A DNA stretch of 51,390 nt from an uncultured Bacillota bacterium (GCA_900551705.1 URWY01000007.1:1-51390), one strand, 5' to 3'. Numbered from the stretch's first letter, positions 16,301 through 25,841 are shown. Notes: generated from the letters alone by a model not told the origin. Made by a program: numbers and translations.

Positions 16301-17560
16301 TTAAACAAAATTTGCCGTGCACATAATCAATCCAACCGTTATCAAATACATAAATGCAACGCCCAAAATCATTACAATCAGCATTGACAAACTTTTTGAC
16401 ACTGAGTAAATAAAATCAGAAATTCTTGCGTCTGTTAAAGGTTCTAAAATAGCCGCAGCAAGTTTTAAAACTAGTATAAAAACCACAATCTTAACAATAG
16501 GCGAAATTATGCTTGAAAACATAAGCAATAACCCGCTTGCACCAATAGCATTTTTAATCAAAACGCTAGACGCCATTATCACATCAAAGCCTTCGGAAAG
16601 ATAGCCACCAAGAATTGGAACATAAGAACGAATAGCATATTTTGCAGTTCGAATTGAAACCCCATCATAGGTGCTTGCAGTTATGCCTTGTATTGACAAA
16701 AACGCCATGAAAACAGTGAAAATTCCGCCAATTATCCATTTAAAAGTCGACTGGAAAAACTTTGTAAATTTTTCAAGTTTGACAGTTGAAGTCAGATTTG
16801 AAATGATTGTAAAAACAATAGAAAAAATGAAAATTGGCATCAAAACGCTTGTAAAAATGTGCATAATCGCGCTGGACAAAAGTGCGACCGCTGGCTGATA
16901 AATAGATACGCTCATCGTGCCGCCAATCGCCGTCATAATAGTTAGCAGCAAAGGGAAAACGACTTCCATTTGGCTTCTAAGTCCATTTATTGTTTTACCG
17001 GTCATTTGTATAAGATTTACAACCGCGGTCATAACTATTGAAATCACCACACCATAGCAGACGAAATGAATGATATCGCCAACACCCTTACCACTGCTAT
17101 CGCTTTTTAAATTGGACAAAAAACCGCATATAATTGAAATTATAATTATGCTTGCAAGTAGCGGAACAAAGGTCAAAACATCGTCAAAAATAAGGTTAAT
17201 AATTGCCTTAAAAATTGATTGTTGCCCATCAGCAAACTCGCCAGAAACAATCTTTTTAACCTTGTCACCAAAACTGCTAACTCCAAATACTTCTAGTTGG
17301 TCGTCACCAAGCCCTTTCAGCACGCTTTCGATTTGTGCCAAATCCAAATTTTCAAGTTGAGAATATATTGTTTCTTCAAGTTCGACTTGCAAATTTTCGG
17401 TGTCGTTATCTTCCGCCAAAACAATATAATTTGGCTTTAAATAACTGATAAACACGCAAAATATAAACAAAAAAATCAGAATTTTTTTGACAACATCTTT
17501 GCTAAAAAAAGTTTTGCCTTGATAAAACGCTATTTTAGATAATTGCTTAAATGTTGTCAT
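16301..17560 (-). CDS. spoIIIAE: Stage III sporulation protein AE
   Basis: 419 residues, a polytopic membrane protein with an N-terminal signal-like segment (about 24-47), an extracytoplasmic helical region and about seven further membrane spans. Recognisable blocks are ISIICGFLSNLKSD, GLRSQMEVVFPLLLTIMTAIGG and VPILGGYLSEGFDVI. The start codon overlaps the spoIIIAD stop (ATGA), indicating coupled translation. It is the largest membrane component of the SpoIIIA complex. Confidence 0.95.
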   Translation of the reverse strand: MTTFKQLSKIAFYQGKTFFSKDVVKKILIFLFIFCVFISYLKPNYIVLAEDNDTENLQVELEETIYSQLENLDLAQIESVLKGLGDDQLEVFGVSSFGDKVKKIVSGEFADGQQSIFKAIINLIFDDVLTFVPLLASIIIISIICGFLSNLKSDSSGKGVGDIIHFVCYGVVISIVMTAVVNLIQMTGKTINGLRSQMEVVFPLLLTIMTAIGGTMSVSIYQPAVALLSSAIMHIFTSVLMPIFIFSIVFTIISNLTSTVKLEKFTKFFQSTFKWIIGGIFTVFMAFLSIQGITASTYDGVSIRTAKYAIRSYVPILGGYLSEGFDVIMASSVLIKNAIGASGLLLMFSSIISPIVKIVVFILVLKLAAAILEPLTDARISDFIYSVSKSLSMLIVMILGVAFMYLITVGLIMCTANFV

Positions 17561-17943
17561 GGCAACAACCCCGATATGATATCAATCAAATTTGTAACGA
17601 TTGGTATTGCCGACACCAAAATCAAAATTTTTCCAGCAAGCAAGATTTTGTTTGCAATACTTGTTGAGCCGGCATCAACACATAAATTCGCCGAAAATTC
17701 GGTTATGTATCCAACTCCGATAATCTTTAAAACTGCCGCAAAAATACCAGTTGAAAGCCCACTTTTTTGAGTTAAAGAACTGAACACGGATAAAATACTT
17801 GTCACGCTATCGACAAGCATCAAAAGCATTATTACGCCACCAGCAACACCAACAATAATTGCAATTTCAGGCTTAACCTGTTTTACAATTAACGCTGTTA
17901 CAGCAGTTGCAAGTCCAACTCCAATAATTCTGAAAATATCCAA
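17557..17943 (-). CDS. spoIIIAD: Stage III sporulation protein AD
   Basis: 128 residues with four predicted membrane spans. It begins at a TTG (17943) with AAGGAG six bases upstream. Family features are RIIGVGLATAVTALIVKQVKPE near the start and GVGYITEFSANLCVDAGSTSIANKI. SpoIIIAD and SpoIIIAC are related, holin-like small subunits of the channel complex. Confidence 0.95.
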   Translation of the reverse strand: MDIFRIIGVGLATAVTALIVKQVKPEIAIIVGVAGGVIMLLMLVDSVTSILSVFSSLTQKSGLSTGIFAAVLKIIGVGYITEFSANLCVDAGSTSIANKILLAGKILILVSAIPIVTNLIDIISGLLP

Positions 17944-17957
17944 GATTGCTCCTTAAC

Positions 17958-18152
17958 TTAAAGATTAAACATCGTTCGCACAGTGGAAAAAAGTTCGTTT
18001 ATCAGATTTAGCACCATAATCAAAACAATAACAAGCCCAGCAAGCGTTGTTAAAGTTGCAATTTCTTCCTTGTTGGAATGTTTTAAAACTTGATTAACAA
18101 CCGCCGTTAAAATGCCTATCGCTGCTATTTTGAATATAATTTCAACACCCAT
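17958..18152 (-). CDS. spoIIIAC: Stage III sporulation protein AC
   Basis: 64 residues with two membrane spans, the usual size. EIIFKIAAIGILTAVVNQVL followed by HSNKEEIATLTTLAGLVIVL is the family signature. Shine-Dalgarno AAAAGGAG. Spacing is tight on both sides (11 and 14 bases). Confidence 0.95.
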   Translation of the reverse strand: MGVEIIFKIAAIGILTAVVNQVLKHSNKEEIATLTTLAGLVIVLIMVLNLINELFSTVRTMFNL

Positions 18153-18163
18153 TTCAACTCCTT

Positions 18164-18661
18164 TTAAATAAGCAATATCGCAACTAAAATTCCAAACATC
18201 AACCCTAGTTTTCTGTATAGCGAACTATACTTTTTGTTTTCACTTTCTGCTGATGCACACATACTTTCAAACTTCTGCTTAAAATGCTCAATTTCCAAGA
18301 TTTGGTTTTCAGCATCATATCTTCCTAGGCTCTTAAAAAACAAGAAAATAGTTTGTTTTTCATCGTCTGATAAAAAGTTGTTTTTCTTAAATAATTGCTC
18401 AGTTACTAAAACTTTTGCATCGCTGTTTAAGTAATTCAAATAGCCGTTTAGAACGCTTTTAAAATCGCTACTATAACTATTAATTGAACTTTTGATAATC
18501 TCCTTTAAGTTGTTTTTTGCAAAGTTTATTTCAACAATTAACTTGTTTGAAAATGAGTGACAATCACGAAAAATTTTAAGCCTTTTTCGATAATACGAAG
18601 AAAGCCCATAACCTATGTAGGTGCAACAAGTTACAATTAAACACAGCAGCAAAATTTTCAA
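18164..18661 (-). CDS. spoIIIAB: Stage III sporulation protein AB
   Basis: 165 residues, starting at a TTG (18661) behind GGGAG. A membrane segment at each end flanks a helical central part; GYGLSSYYRKRLKIF and ending YRKLGLMFGILVAILLI are typical. The fold resembles type II secretion protein F, matching the GspE-like SpoIIIAA ATPase encoded just upstream. Confidence 0.9.
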   Translation of the reverse strand: MKILLLCLIVTCCTYIGYGLSSYYRKRLKIFRDCHSFSNKLIVEINFAKNNLKEIIKSSINSYSSDFKSVLNGYLNYLNSDAKVLVTEQLFKKNNFLSDDEKQTIFLFFKSLGRYDAENQILEIEHFKQKFESMCASAESENKKYSSLYRKLGLMFGILVAILLI

Positions 18662-18675
18662 TTTTTTCTCCCAAT

Positions 18676-19587
18676 TTATAAAATTCGCTCTAAATTTTCA
18701 TCAAAAATACCTTCATAAGTTCCTGGCCCCTCACGCGTTGATAGGACAATAAATCTTTTGAAAAATTTATCTTTTAAAAGCCTTTCAAAATCAGGCTTTT
18801 TCTTTAAATCTGATATGCTCGCAGCGTGGATTGATGCCATAACATTAACACCACAATTTCCAGCGTGATAAATGGCATCAATATCCTCTTTTGATCCGAT
18901 TTCGTCTGTCAAAATCAAGTTCGGACTAAGTGCACGAATTCCGAAGTTAATTCCAAGCGGTTTTGGCATAAAAGACAAAACATCGCAGAAATTTGACTCT
19001 ATCAAACTTTCGCCCTTTTCGTTTATATTTGCAATCTCTCCGCGCTCGTCCAAGACAAGCACATTTGCTGAAAAATTACGCTGTGAAAGTTGACTTACAA
19101 AGTCTTTTAAAAATGTAGTTTTACCTGCGCCTGGTGGCGAAATAATTAGCGTATTATTAAGTCTTCGATTTTCCACAATATGTTTAAACGCCAATAGCGA
19201 GCAATCTTTCACAAGGTGCGGAACTCTTATGTTCAAAGAAACAAAATTTTTGATTGTTTTAAGTTTATCATTTTCAAAAACCGCGGTTCCGCCAAGTCCA
19301 ATTCTATATCCCCCACCAACAGTTAAAAATCCGTTTTTTATTTGTTCATTGACGGCATAAATTGAACATTCGCTTGCCCTAAAAACAATTTCTTCAAGGC
19401 TCTCCTTATCGCAAACCAAAGCATCTTGAAGATTTGTTGAAATTCCGTTTTCGCTTAAAAAATATGCCATTCCACCGAGATAAACAATAACAGGTTTAAA
19501 AGCCCTGAACCTAATCTCGTTGAGTTGTTTGAAATTGATTTTGTTGAGTGCACTTAAAAATGGCTGTGGGATAAATTTCTCAAACAT
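18676..19587 (-). CDS. spoIIIAA: Stage III sporulation protein AA (ATPase)
   Basis: 303 residues from the ATG at 19587, set by GGGGAG just upstream; the ATG at 19605 lies before that site. An AAA-type secretion ATPase: Walker A SPPGAGKTT near 155, Walker B-like LVLDERGEIA, and the conserved PNLILTDEIGSKED. It powers or assembles the SpoIIIA-SpoIIQ channel. First gene of the operon. A TATATT (19606-19611) would place a start right before the ribosome binding site, but no -35 matches well, so a sporulation sigma factor is likely. Confidence 0.95.
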   Translation of the reverse strand: MFEKFIPQPFLSALNKINFKQLNEIRFRAFKPVIVYLGGMAYFLSENGISTNLQDALVCDKESLEEIVFRASECSIYAVNEQIKNGFLTVGGGYRIGLGGTAVFENDKLKTIKNFVSLNIRVPHLVKDCSLLAFKHIVENRRLNNTLIISPPGAGKTTFLKDFVSQLSQRNFSANVLVLDERGEIANINEKGESLIESNFCDVLSFMPKPLGINFGIRALSPNLILTDEIGSKEDIDAIYHAGNCGVNVMASIHAASISDLKKKPDFERLLKDKFFKRFIVLSTREGPGTYEGIFDENLERIL

Positions 19588-19678
19588 AGTTCTCCCCTTT
19601 GCCATAATATATTGAGTGCAGACAATAAAAAATCGCGCGAAATTCCACGCAATTTGTAATTAAATAAAAGATAAAAAA

Positions 19679-21022
19679 TTAAACTTTTTTATAGAAATAA
19701 ATCGACAACACAAGTGACAGTGCAACACCAAAAATAACAAGATATCCAAGTCCAAGTTGAACGCTTGCAGGCTGAACAGGATAGGAAGAATTAAATTTTA
19801 TCGCGTCCAAAACAATGCCAATCAAAAACAAAGAAAACGCGTTTGCAATCTTGTTTGAGAGCGTCATAATGCCAGAATAAGTGGCAGTTTTATTCTTGCC
19901 AACAAGTTCTTTGTCTGACGCTAAAATGTCGCTAAATATGGATATCGGAAGCGTATATAAAACACCTGTTCCAAAACCGGCAAAAGTAATCAATGGTAGA
20001 GTTATAAAAAACAATAATGTTGTTGAAAACATATCTCTTAAAACAAACACGACCCAAATCATAAGTATTCCAAGCGTCCCAACACATAAACCATGAATTA
20101 AAGTTGATTTTTTGCCATTTTTAATTGATTTTTTAGTCCAATAAAACTGCGAAAAAATAGCACCAAAAATAAGTGCAACCATTGCTATTGAAAGTTGTTG
20201 ACTATTAAAATGAAAACAATATGTAAACATATGAATTCCAGCCGCAGTTAGCGTTGATGATGCGACTAAACTGACCGAATATCCTAAAATAATATTTCGA
20301 TAATTTTTCTTTTTTAGCATATTAAAAAAGTCATTAAATATTGATGAAAAATTATCTTTTTTTATTGGATAATCAATATTGCAGCAAACGCCATGTTTGA
20401 GAGTTCCAAAAAAGGTTATAAGTCCGCAAATCAAGCAAAACAGCGAAGAAACATAAGCGGTATTAACATAACCTGTTATGTTGAACTGCCCTTGACTTCC
20501 TGATAAAGACGGCATAAACACAAACATAAACACGCTTGGAAGCATCATTCCCAACAATGAAAAAACAGTTCTATAACTTTGCAAAGATGTCTGCTCGTTT
20601 GGGTCTTTTGTCATTTCAAGCCCCAATGCTAAATAAGGTGTTGCAAAAAATGTGCAAAATGTTTGAACAAGCAAAAGCGACACCAAAATCCAAAGAAATT
20701 TTACAATTTCAGGGCTACTTGGTGGCACAAGCCAAATAATTAAATTAATAGCACACATTCCAAGCGTGCCAATAAGCAAATATGGGTGTCTTTTGCCCAT
20801 ACTGGTGTATGTATTGTCAGAAATATAGCCTAAAAGCGGATCAGAAATAGCGTCCCATAGCACACCAACAGACACAGCAATCCCCATTAATGTTCCAGAA
20901 ATTCCTAAAATTGAAGTTCCAAAAAACATAATAAAATTCGACAAAGTTTGAGCAACTGTTGCATAGCCCAAATCGCCAAAACCATATAAAATTTTTTCTT
21001 TAATGGATAATTTACCTTTCAT
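19679..21022 (-). CDS. GPH-family sugar:cation symporter (MelB/major facilitator type)
   Basis: 447 residues from the ATG at 21022, about twelve membrane segments. N-terminal signatures of the glycoside-pentoside-hexuronide family are present: EKILYGFGDLGYATV, DAISDPLLGYISDNT with the cation-binding Asp pattern, and the loop SMGKRHPYLLIG. Substrate is unknown, probably an oligosaccharide or glycoside. It stands alone, with no hydrolase beside it, between spoIIIA and rpiB. There is no Shine-Dalgarno; a TATCAT (21030-21035) lies seven bases before the ATG with a TTGTAA 19 bases further up. Confidence 0.88.
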   Translation of the reverse strand: MKGKLSIKEKILYGFGDLGYATVAQTLSNFIMFFGTSILGISGTLMGIAVSVGVLWDAISDPLLGYISDNTYTSMGKRHPYLLIGTLGMCAINLIIWLVPPSSPEIVKFLWILVSLLLVQTFCTFFATPYLALGLEMTKDPNEQTSLQSYRTVFSLLGMMLPSVFMFVFMPSLSGSQGQFNITGYVNTAYVSSLFCLICGLITFFGTLKHGVCCNIDYPIKKDNFSSIFNDFFNMLKKKNYRNIILGYSVSLVASSTLTAAGIHMFTYCFHFNSQQLSIAMVALIFGAIFSQFYWTKKSIKNGKKSTLIHGLCVGTLGILMIWVVFVLRDMFSTTLLFFITLPLITFAGFGTGVLYTLPISIFSDILASDKELVGKNKTATYSGIMTLSNKIANAFSLFLIGIVLDAIKFNSSYPVQPASVQLGLGYLVIFGVALSLVLSIYFYKKV

Positions 21023-21169
21023 CAAAGTAATGATATGCTTATAATTTGTTAAATTTACAAAAAGTATGTAATTTATGTTTAAAGGATATAATATTCTTAA
21101 TTAAAATTTATTAAAATGCTTTTGATTAAATCATAAATTATGTTAAAGTGTATATATTAAGGAGTTACT

Positions 21170-21592
21170 ATGATAATTTTAGCGTGCGACCATGCAGGTT
21201 ATCCACTTAAAGAAGAAATTAAAAAGTTTTTTAATAAAGAAAATATCACAACAATTGATGTTGGAACATATAGCACAGATTCAGTCGATTACCCAGACTA
21301 TGCCAAACTTGGAAACGCAAAAGTTTTAGAGAGCGATAATAATATCGGCATTTTTATTTGTGGCACTGGCGTTGGAATGTCAATTTGCGCAAATAGAAAT
21401 CCAAAAATAAGAGCTGCCCTTTGCTGGTCCCCTACTATTGCAGCATTGTCCCGCCAACATAACAACGCAAATGTCCTTGTTTTGCCAGGCAGGTTTATGA
21501 ACAAACGCAAAGCAATAAGAGTTGTTAAAGAATTTTTGACCAGCCAATACGAAGCAGGAAGGCATGCTAAAAGGCTTAAAAAATTAAATTAA
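21170..21592 (+). CDS. rpiB: Ribose-5-phosphate isomerase B
   Basis: 140 residues. RpiB/LacAB fold: ACDHAGYPLKEEI at the start, the phosphate-binding active-site loop FICGTGVGMSICANR with the catalytic Cys, and RQHNNANVLVLPGRF. It interconverts ribose-5-phosphate and ribulose-5-phosphate in the pentose phosphate pathway. Shine-Dalgarno AAGGAG. First gene of a plus-strand run reaching gapA; its promoter is not clear, though TATAAT at 21088-21093 is a possible -10. Confidence 0.93.
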   Translation: MIILACDHAGYPLKEEIKKFFNKENITTIDVGTYSTDSVDYPDYAKLGNAKVLESDNNIGIFICGTGVGMSICANRNPKIRAALCWSPTIAALSRQHNNANVLVLPGRFMNKRKAIRVVKEFLTSQYEAGRHAKRLKKLN

Positions 21593-21603
21593 CGGAGAAA
21601 AAT

Positions 21604-22452
21604 ATGAAAACCACTTTTGTTTTCACAGGAAAAAGAAATTACAAAAAAGTTTTGGAAGGCTTTAAATCAAAAGTCAATCTTTCCACATATGACTATAACA
21701 TTATTTTCTTAGACAACGCCTTACAACCAGGCAGCGAAGAACTTGAAAATCTTTTCCCTGACATTTCTCATAAAATTATGATTTTTGATAGTTATTCAAC
21801 CGAAAACGAAATGATTGAATATTTGTTTCAAAATGAAAATTTAAACGATGTTATCATTGTTAAAAACTCGTATACAAATATAAATTTTGAAGATTTTAAC
21901 AACATTATCAAAGAAGCAAATAAAGGCAGAGATGTTGTTGTTACAAAACAAAATAAGCAAACAAACTTTTTCAAAAAATGTTGGAGTGCGATTAAAAAAT
22001 TTGTTGTTAAGTTTTTATTTGGCTTTAAAATGTATAACTGCGAAGCGGATATTGTTTATCTCAGTCCACTCGCCGTTTCAATAGTTAAACAATCTCCAAA
22101 AAGGTCAGCAATGTTCACAAAAATGAACACTTGGGCTGGCATCGAGGCACATGAAGTGCTTTCAATCGAGCAACCAAAGCAAAAATCGCAATCTAAATTG
22201 TCTAAAAATTATATCATTTCACTCACTGCTGCATCAGTTGTGTTTTTAGGAATGATAGTCGGCAATGTTTTATTTGAGATATTTAACTTTCATTTGCCAT
22301 TTTTAGCAAAACTTTCATATATTCTTGTTGAAGTTTTGATCTTTGGTTTTATCGCTTTTTACGGGCTTAAAGCATTATTCTTGAAAAAATACGGAAAATT
22401 AAATTTCATAAATGAAGCAATTTTAACACAAACTATTGATAATATATTATAA
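21604..22452 (+). CDS. Membrane protein with a degenerate glycosyltransferase-2-like domain
   Basis: 282 residues. I do not recognise a named family. Residues 1-185 follow the course of family 2 glycosyltransferases of the DPM1/GtrB type: a first strand, then DVIIVKNSYTNINFEDFNNI where the DXD segment should be, then a KGRDVVVTKQ segment, a KCWSAIKKFVVKFLFGFKM block, and a late EADIVYLSPLAVSIV. Two C-terminal membrane segments follow (about 205-225 and 235-258), as in GtrB. No DXD is seen, so activity is doubtful. Shine-Dalgarno GGAG, 12 bases after rpiB. Confidence 0.5.
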   Translation: MKTTFVFTGKRNYKKVLEGFKSKVNLSTYDYNIIFLDNALQPGSEELENLFPDISHKIMIFDSYSTENEMIEYLFQNENLNDVIIVKNSYTNINFEDFNNIIKEANKGRDVVVTKQNKQTNFFKKCWSAIKKFVVKFLFGFKMYNCEADIVYLSPLAVSIVKQSPKRSAMFTKMNTWAGIEAHEVLSIEQPKQKSQSKLSKNYIISLTAASVVFLGMIVGNVLFEIFNFHLPFLAKLSYILVEVLIFGFIAFYGLKALFLKKYGKLNFINEAILTQTIDNIL

Positions 22453-22473
22453 ATATTTATTTTGGGGGTAAGA

Positions 22474-23583
22474 ATGGAAGATAGGATTGTAAAACTAGCG
22501 AAAAACATTGTAAATTATTCAATCGCGTGCAAACCTGGCGAAAAGGTCTTAATTCAAACTCGTGACGCCGATAAAAAAATCGTTTCCGCGCTCATCAGAG
22601 AAGTCTACAACGCCGGTGGCTTGCCTTTTGTGAATGAATCAAGCGCAGAAATAAATAAAGAAATTTTAAAAGGTTTAACAAACGAAGCTGCAAAAATAAA
22701 ATCTGATAACGAACTCGCATTCATGAAGCAAATGGATTGTTTCATATCTATCAAAGGCGAAAACAACAAATTTGAAATCAGCGATATTGGCGAAGAACAA
22801 CTCAAAATTCAGAATATAGCCTTTGACCAAGTGCATAAAGAGCGTGTTAAAAACACTAAATGGGTCATCTTAATCTCCCCTACGCCTGCTTTTGCTCAAT
22901 CTGCAAAAATGAGCACAGAGCAATTTGAAGACTTTTATTACAATGTCTGCACATTGGACTATTCCAAAATGAGTAAAGCAATGGACGCTCTTGTAGACTT
23001 GATGCAAAGAACAGACAGAGTTAGGCTTGTCGCCCCTGACACAGATATCTCATTTTCAATCAAAGGTATACCAGCAATAAAATGTGCTGGCGAAATGAAT
23101 ATCCCTGACGGCGAAGTATTCACTGCCCCAATAAGAACAAGTGTAAACGGCAGAATTCATTACAACATACCAACCACATACAACGGCACTTGTTTTAATA
23201 ATGTCTGCCTTGATGTTGTTGCTGGTAAAATTGTTAAAGCCACATCTGATAATACAGAAATTTTAAATTCAATTTTAGACACAGATGCAAATGCTAGATT
23301 TTTTGGTGAGTTTTCGCTTGGAGTAAACCCATTTATCAGAAAAGCATGTAACGATATATTATTTGACGAAAAAATGTGCGGTTCAATCCACTTTACTCCT
23401 GGCAGTTGTTATGAAGATGAAGCACCAAACGGCAATGTGTCAGCAATTCACTGGGATATGGTTCTATCAATGATGCCAGAATATGGTGGCGGAGAAATTT
23501 ACTTTGATGATGTCTTAATTAGAAAAGATGGCGTTTTCGTAATTCCAGAATTGTTGCCATTAAACCCAGAGAACTTACTTTAA
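22474..23583 (+). CDS. Aminopeptidase, M29 family
   Basis: 369 residues from the ATG at 22474, behind GGGGGT; the TTG at 22462 overlaps that site. M29 (PepS/AmpS/aminopeptidase T) features: LVDLMQRTDRVRLVAPDTD, the metal ligands in AGEMNIPDGEVFTAP, GEFSLGVNP, SIHFTPGSCYEDE and SAIHWDMV. It is a cytoplasmic, dinuclear metal aminopeptidase that removes N-terminal residues from peptides. Slightly shorter than family members of about 410. It precedes gapA by 43 bases. Confidence 0.9.
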   Translation: MEDRIVKLAKNIVNYSIACKPGEKVLIQTRDADKKIVSALIREVYNAGGLPFVNESSAEINKEILKGLTNEAAKIKSDNELAFMKQMDCFISIKGENNKFEISDIGEEQLKIQNIAFDQVHKERVKNTKWVILISPTPAFAQSAKMSTEQFEDFYYNVCTLDYSKMSKAMDALVDLMQRTDRVRLVAPDTDISFSIKGIPAIKCAGEMNIPDGEVFTAPIRTSVNGRIHYNIPTTYNGTCFNNVCLDVVAGKIVKATSDNTEILNSILDTDANARFFGEFSLGVNPFIRKACNDILFDEKMCGSIHFTPGSCYEDEAPNGNVSAIHWDMVLSMMPEYGGGEIYFDDVLIRKDGVFVIPELLPLNPENLL

Positions 23584-23626
23584 TAAAAAATATCAAAAAT
23601 ACACACAATAAAATTAAGGAGTAAAT

Positions 23627-24634
23627 ATGAAAAATACAAAAATTGCTATTAACGGATTTGGAAGAATTGGAAGGCTCGCTTTGCGCTTAATCAGCGACAT
23701 GGACAACATGGAAGTTGTTGCTATAAATGACCCATTTATTGATGTCGATTATGCCGCTTATATGCTTAAATACGACACAATTCACAGCAAATTTAACGGT
23801 GAAATCACAACTTGCGGCAATAAACTTGTTGTAAATGGCAAAGAAATTGATTTCTATAACGAAAAAGAAATTGAAAACTTAAATTGGGCAAAAACTGGCG
23901 TTGATATCGTCCTTGAAGCGTCTGGAAAATTCACAAAAGCAGAAGAAGCAAGAAAACATATCGCCAGCGGTGCTAAAAAAGTTGTTATCACAGCAGCCGG
24001 CAAAGAATGTCCTATGTTTATTGTTGGCGTAAATGAAGGCGAATACGATAATTCAATGGACGTCGTTTGTGCTTCAAGTTGCACAACAAACTGCCTTGCC
24101 CCACTTGCAAAAGTTTTAAATGATAAATTTGGAATCAAAGAAGGTTTGATGACAACAATCCATTCGGTTACACCATCACAATTAACTGTTGACGGACCAT
24201 CAAAAAAAGATTGGCGCGGTGGTCGTGCAGCATCTTATAACATTATTCCATCTTCAACTGGCGCTGCAAAAGCAGTCGGCAAAGTTATTCCTGCATTAAG
24301 CGGCAAATTAACAGGACTTAGTATGCGCGTTCCAACACTTGACGCATCAGTTGTTGACTTAACTTGCAGTTTAAACACTCCAACAACCTATGAAGAAATA
24401 ATTAAAGAATGCGAAAGAGCCTCTCAAAACGAATTGAAAGGAATCATGGGCGTAACACATGACATGCTTGTTTCATCAGACATTATAGGCGAGCCTCTCA
24501 CCTGCGTTGTTGATGCTAACGCCGGAATTATGCTTAACCCAACTTTCGTTAAAATTGTTGCTTGGTATGACAACGAATACGGCTACACAACAAACTTGCT
24601 CCACTTGGTTTCATATATCGCAAATAGAATGTAA
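23627..24634 (+). CDS. gapA: Glyceraldehyde-3-phosphate dehydrogenase
   Basis: 335 residues, the usual length. NAD-binding start INGFGRIGRLALR; catalytic Cys in SSCTTNCLAPLAK; substrate-binding GGRAASYNIIPSSTGAAKAVGKV; late WYDNEYGYTTN. Glycolysis, likely the catabolic NAD-dependent form given the Asp at the end of the second strand (INDPF). Shine-Dalgarno AAGGAG. Confidence 0.97.
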   Translation: MKNTKIAINGFGRIGRLALRLISDMDNMEVVAINDPFIDVDYAAYMLKYDTIHSKFNGEITTCGNKLVVNGKEIDFYNEKEIENLNWAKTGVDIVLEASGKFTKAEEARKHIASGAKKVVITAAGKECPMFIVGVNEGEYDNSMDVVCASSCTTNCLAPLAKVLNDKFGIKEGLMTTIHSVTPSQLTVDGPSKKDWRGGRAASYNIIPSSTGAAKAVGKVIPALSGKLTGLSMRVPTLDASVVDLTCSLNTPTTYEEIIKECERASQNELKGIMGVTHDMLVSSDIIGEPLTCVVDANAGIMLNPTFVKIVAWYDNEYGYTTNLLHLVSYIANRM

Positions 24635-24650
24635 TTTTAATCAAATATAA

Positions 24651-24681
24651 AATAAAAACAGGTGTCTAACCTGTTTTTTTA
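24651..24681. terminator. Bidirectional terminator, gapA / alr
   Basis: Stem AACAGGT/ACCTGTT (24657-24663 and 24669-24675) with a five-base loop, A-rich on the left and seven Ts on the right. It serves gapA and, on the other strand, alr, whose stop it touches. Confidence 0.85.
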
Positions 24682-25806
24682 TGTTCTTAATTTACTAAAA
24701 TTGGTTAAAATCTCATAAGAAATGGTCTTTAATTTTCTCGCCATGGAATCTGCGTCAGAAAGCACAATAACTCTGTCACCAACTTTCGCGTTTATAGCAG
24801 TCACATCAATCATAGTCAAATCCATGCATATATTTCCAGTTATTTTGCAATTATGGCTTGCTTTTTTGCCATCTTCTTCGCAAACAACTTTTAAAAAACC
24901 ATTAACATTAAATGCTCGTGGCAAGCCGTCAGCATATCCAACTGGAACAACAGCAATTTTCATATCAGTTTTCGCCTTAAAATTCATGCCATACCCAACA
25001 TATTCACCCTTTTTAACATCAATAATGTTAACAATCTTACTTTCAATTTTCATAGCAGGTTTTAAACCTTTAAGCAAACCATCATCGCCATAGCCATACA
25101 ACAAAATACCCACTCTAACCATATTAAAATTTATATCTATATTAGGCAAATTATAAATTTGCTTTTTATTTTTCCGTTTTAAAATAACACCAGAGCCGCC
25201 GATGTGAACAATCGGATTTTGATTATTTGGAATTTCTTTCAAAAACATATTGAAAAACATTTTTTGCTTTTCGTAAATCAATTTGTTTTCAACGCAAGGG
25301 AAATGCGTAAACACACCTTCCACTTGAATATTGTTTTTCATGGCTTGCTTGTAAATATACTTGAACTCGCTTAATTTATTTACACCAAACCTGTTCATTC
25401 CGCAATTAATTTTTATGTGAATTTTAACTTTTGAAGATAAATCAACCTCATAAGTTTTTGCATAATTATGCAAAAAATCTAATAACTCTTCAAACTGCTC
25501 CTTTGATATGATTGCAAACGAAATATCATTTTGTATTGTTTCTAAAAGATTTGATGTTCTGCCAACAATCAATATATTTGAAGAATTTGTAATTTGCTTA
25601 ACTTTTAGTGCTTCGTTTAAGTTTGCAACGCCAAAAAAGTCAACATCGTTTTTTAATATTTCCACTATTTCTTTTAGCCCATGTCCATAAGCGTTTGCTT
25701 TGACCATGGCACAGAGTTTACAGCTGCTGTTTAGCCTTGATTTTATAATTCTAACATTGTTTAATAACTTATTTTTTAGAATAATTTTTTTTGTGAAATT
25801 GCCCAT
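24679..25806 (-). CDS. alr: Alanine racemase
   Basis: 375 residues, fold type III PLP enzyme. The PLP lysine lies in AMVKANAYGHGL (near residue 37); the second catalytic base, Tyr, in VGYGMNFKAK; the carboxylate region VVPVGYADGLPRAF; GNICMDLTMIDV also matches. It makes D-alanine for peptidoglycan. There is no Shine-Dalgarno site, and a promoter -10 lies five bases from the ATG, suggesting a leaderless message. Confidence 0.96.
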   Translation of the reverse strand: MGNFTKKIILKNKLLNNVRIIKSRLNSSCKLCAMVKANAYGHGLKEIVEILKNDVDFFGVANLNEALKVKQITNSSNILIVGRTSNLLETIQNDISFAIISKEQFEELLDFLHNYAKTYEVDLSSKVKIHIKINCGMNRFGVNKLSEFKYIYKQAMKNNIQVEGVFTHFPCVENKLIYEKQKMFFNMFLKEIPNNQNPIVHIGGSGVILKRKNKKQIYNLPNIDINFNMVRVGILLYGYGDDGLLKGLKPAMKIESKIVNIIDVKKGEYVGYGMNFKAKTDMKIAVVPVGYADGLPRAFNVNGFLKVVCEEDGKKASHNCKITGNICMDLTMIDVTAINAKVGDRVIVLSDADSMARKLKTISYEILTNFSKLRT

Positions 25807-25811
25807 ATAGC

Positions 25812-25841
25812 AATATATTTATTTTTAAAAAAAAGTGTTAA
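25812..25841 (-). promoter_or_regulatory. alr promoter adjoining the start codon
   Basis: TTAACA (25836-25841), 18 bases, TATATT (25812-25817) on the minus strand. Five bases separate the -10 box from the ATG, so the predicted +1 (25805-25806) coincides with the start codon. Confidence 0.6.

Noticed and set aside
19606..19640. Sigma-E promoter of spoIIIAA
   Set aside because: TATATT is well placed, but no sequence at the right distance fits a sigma-E or sigma-A -35 box well enough to call.
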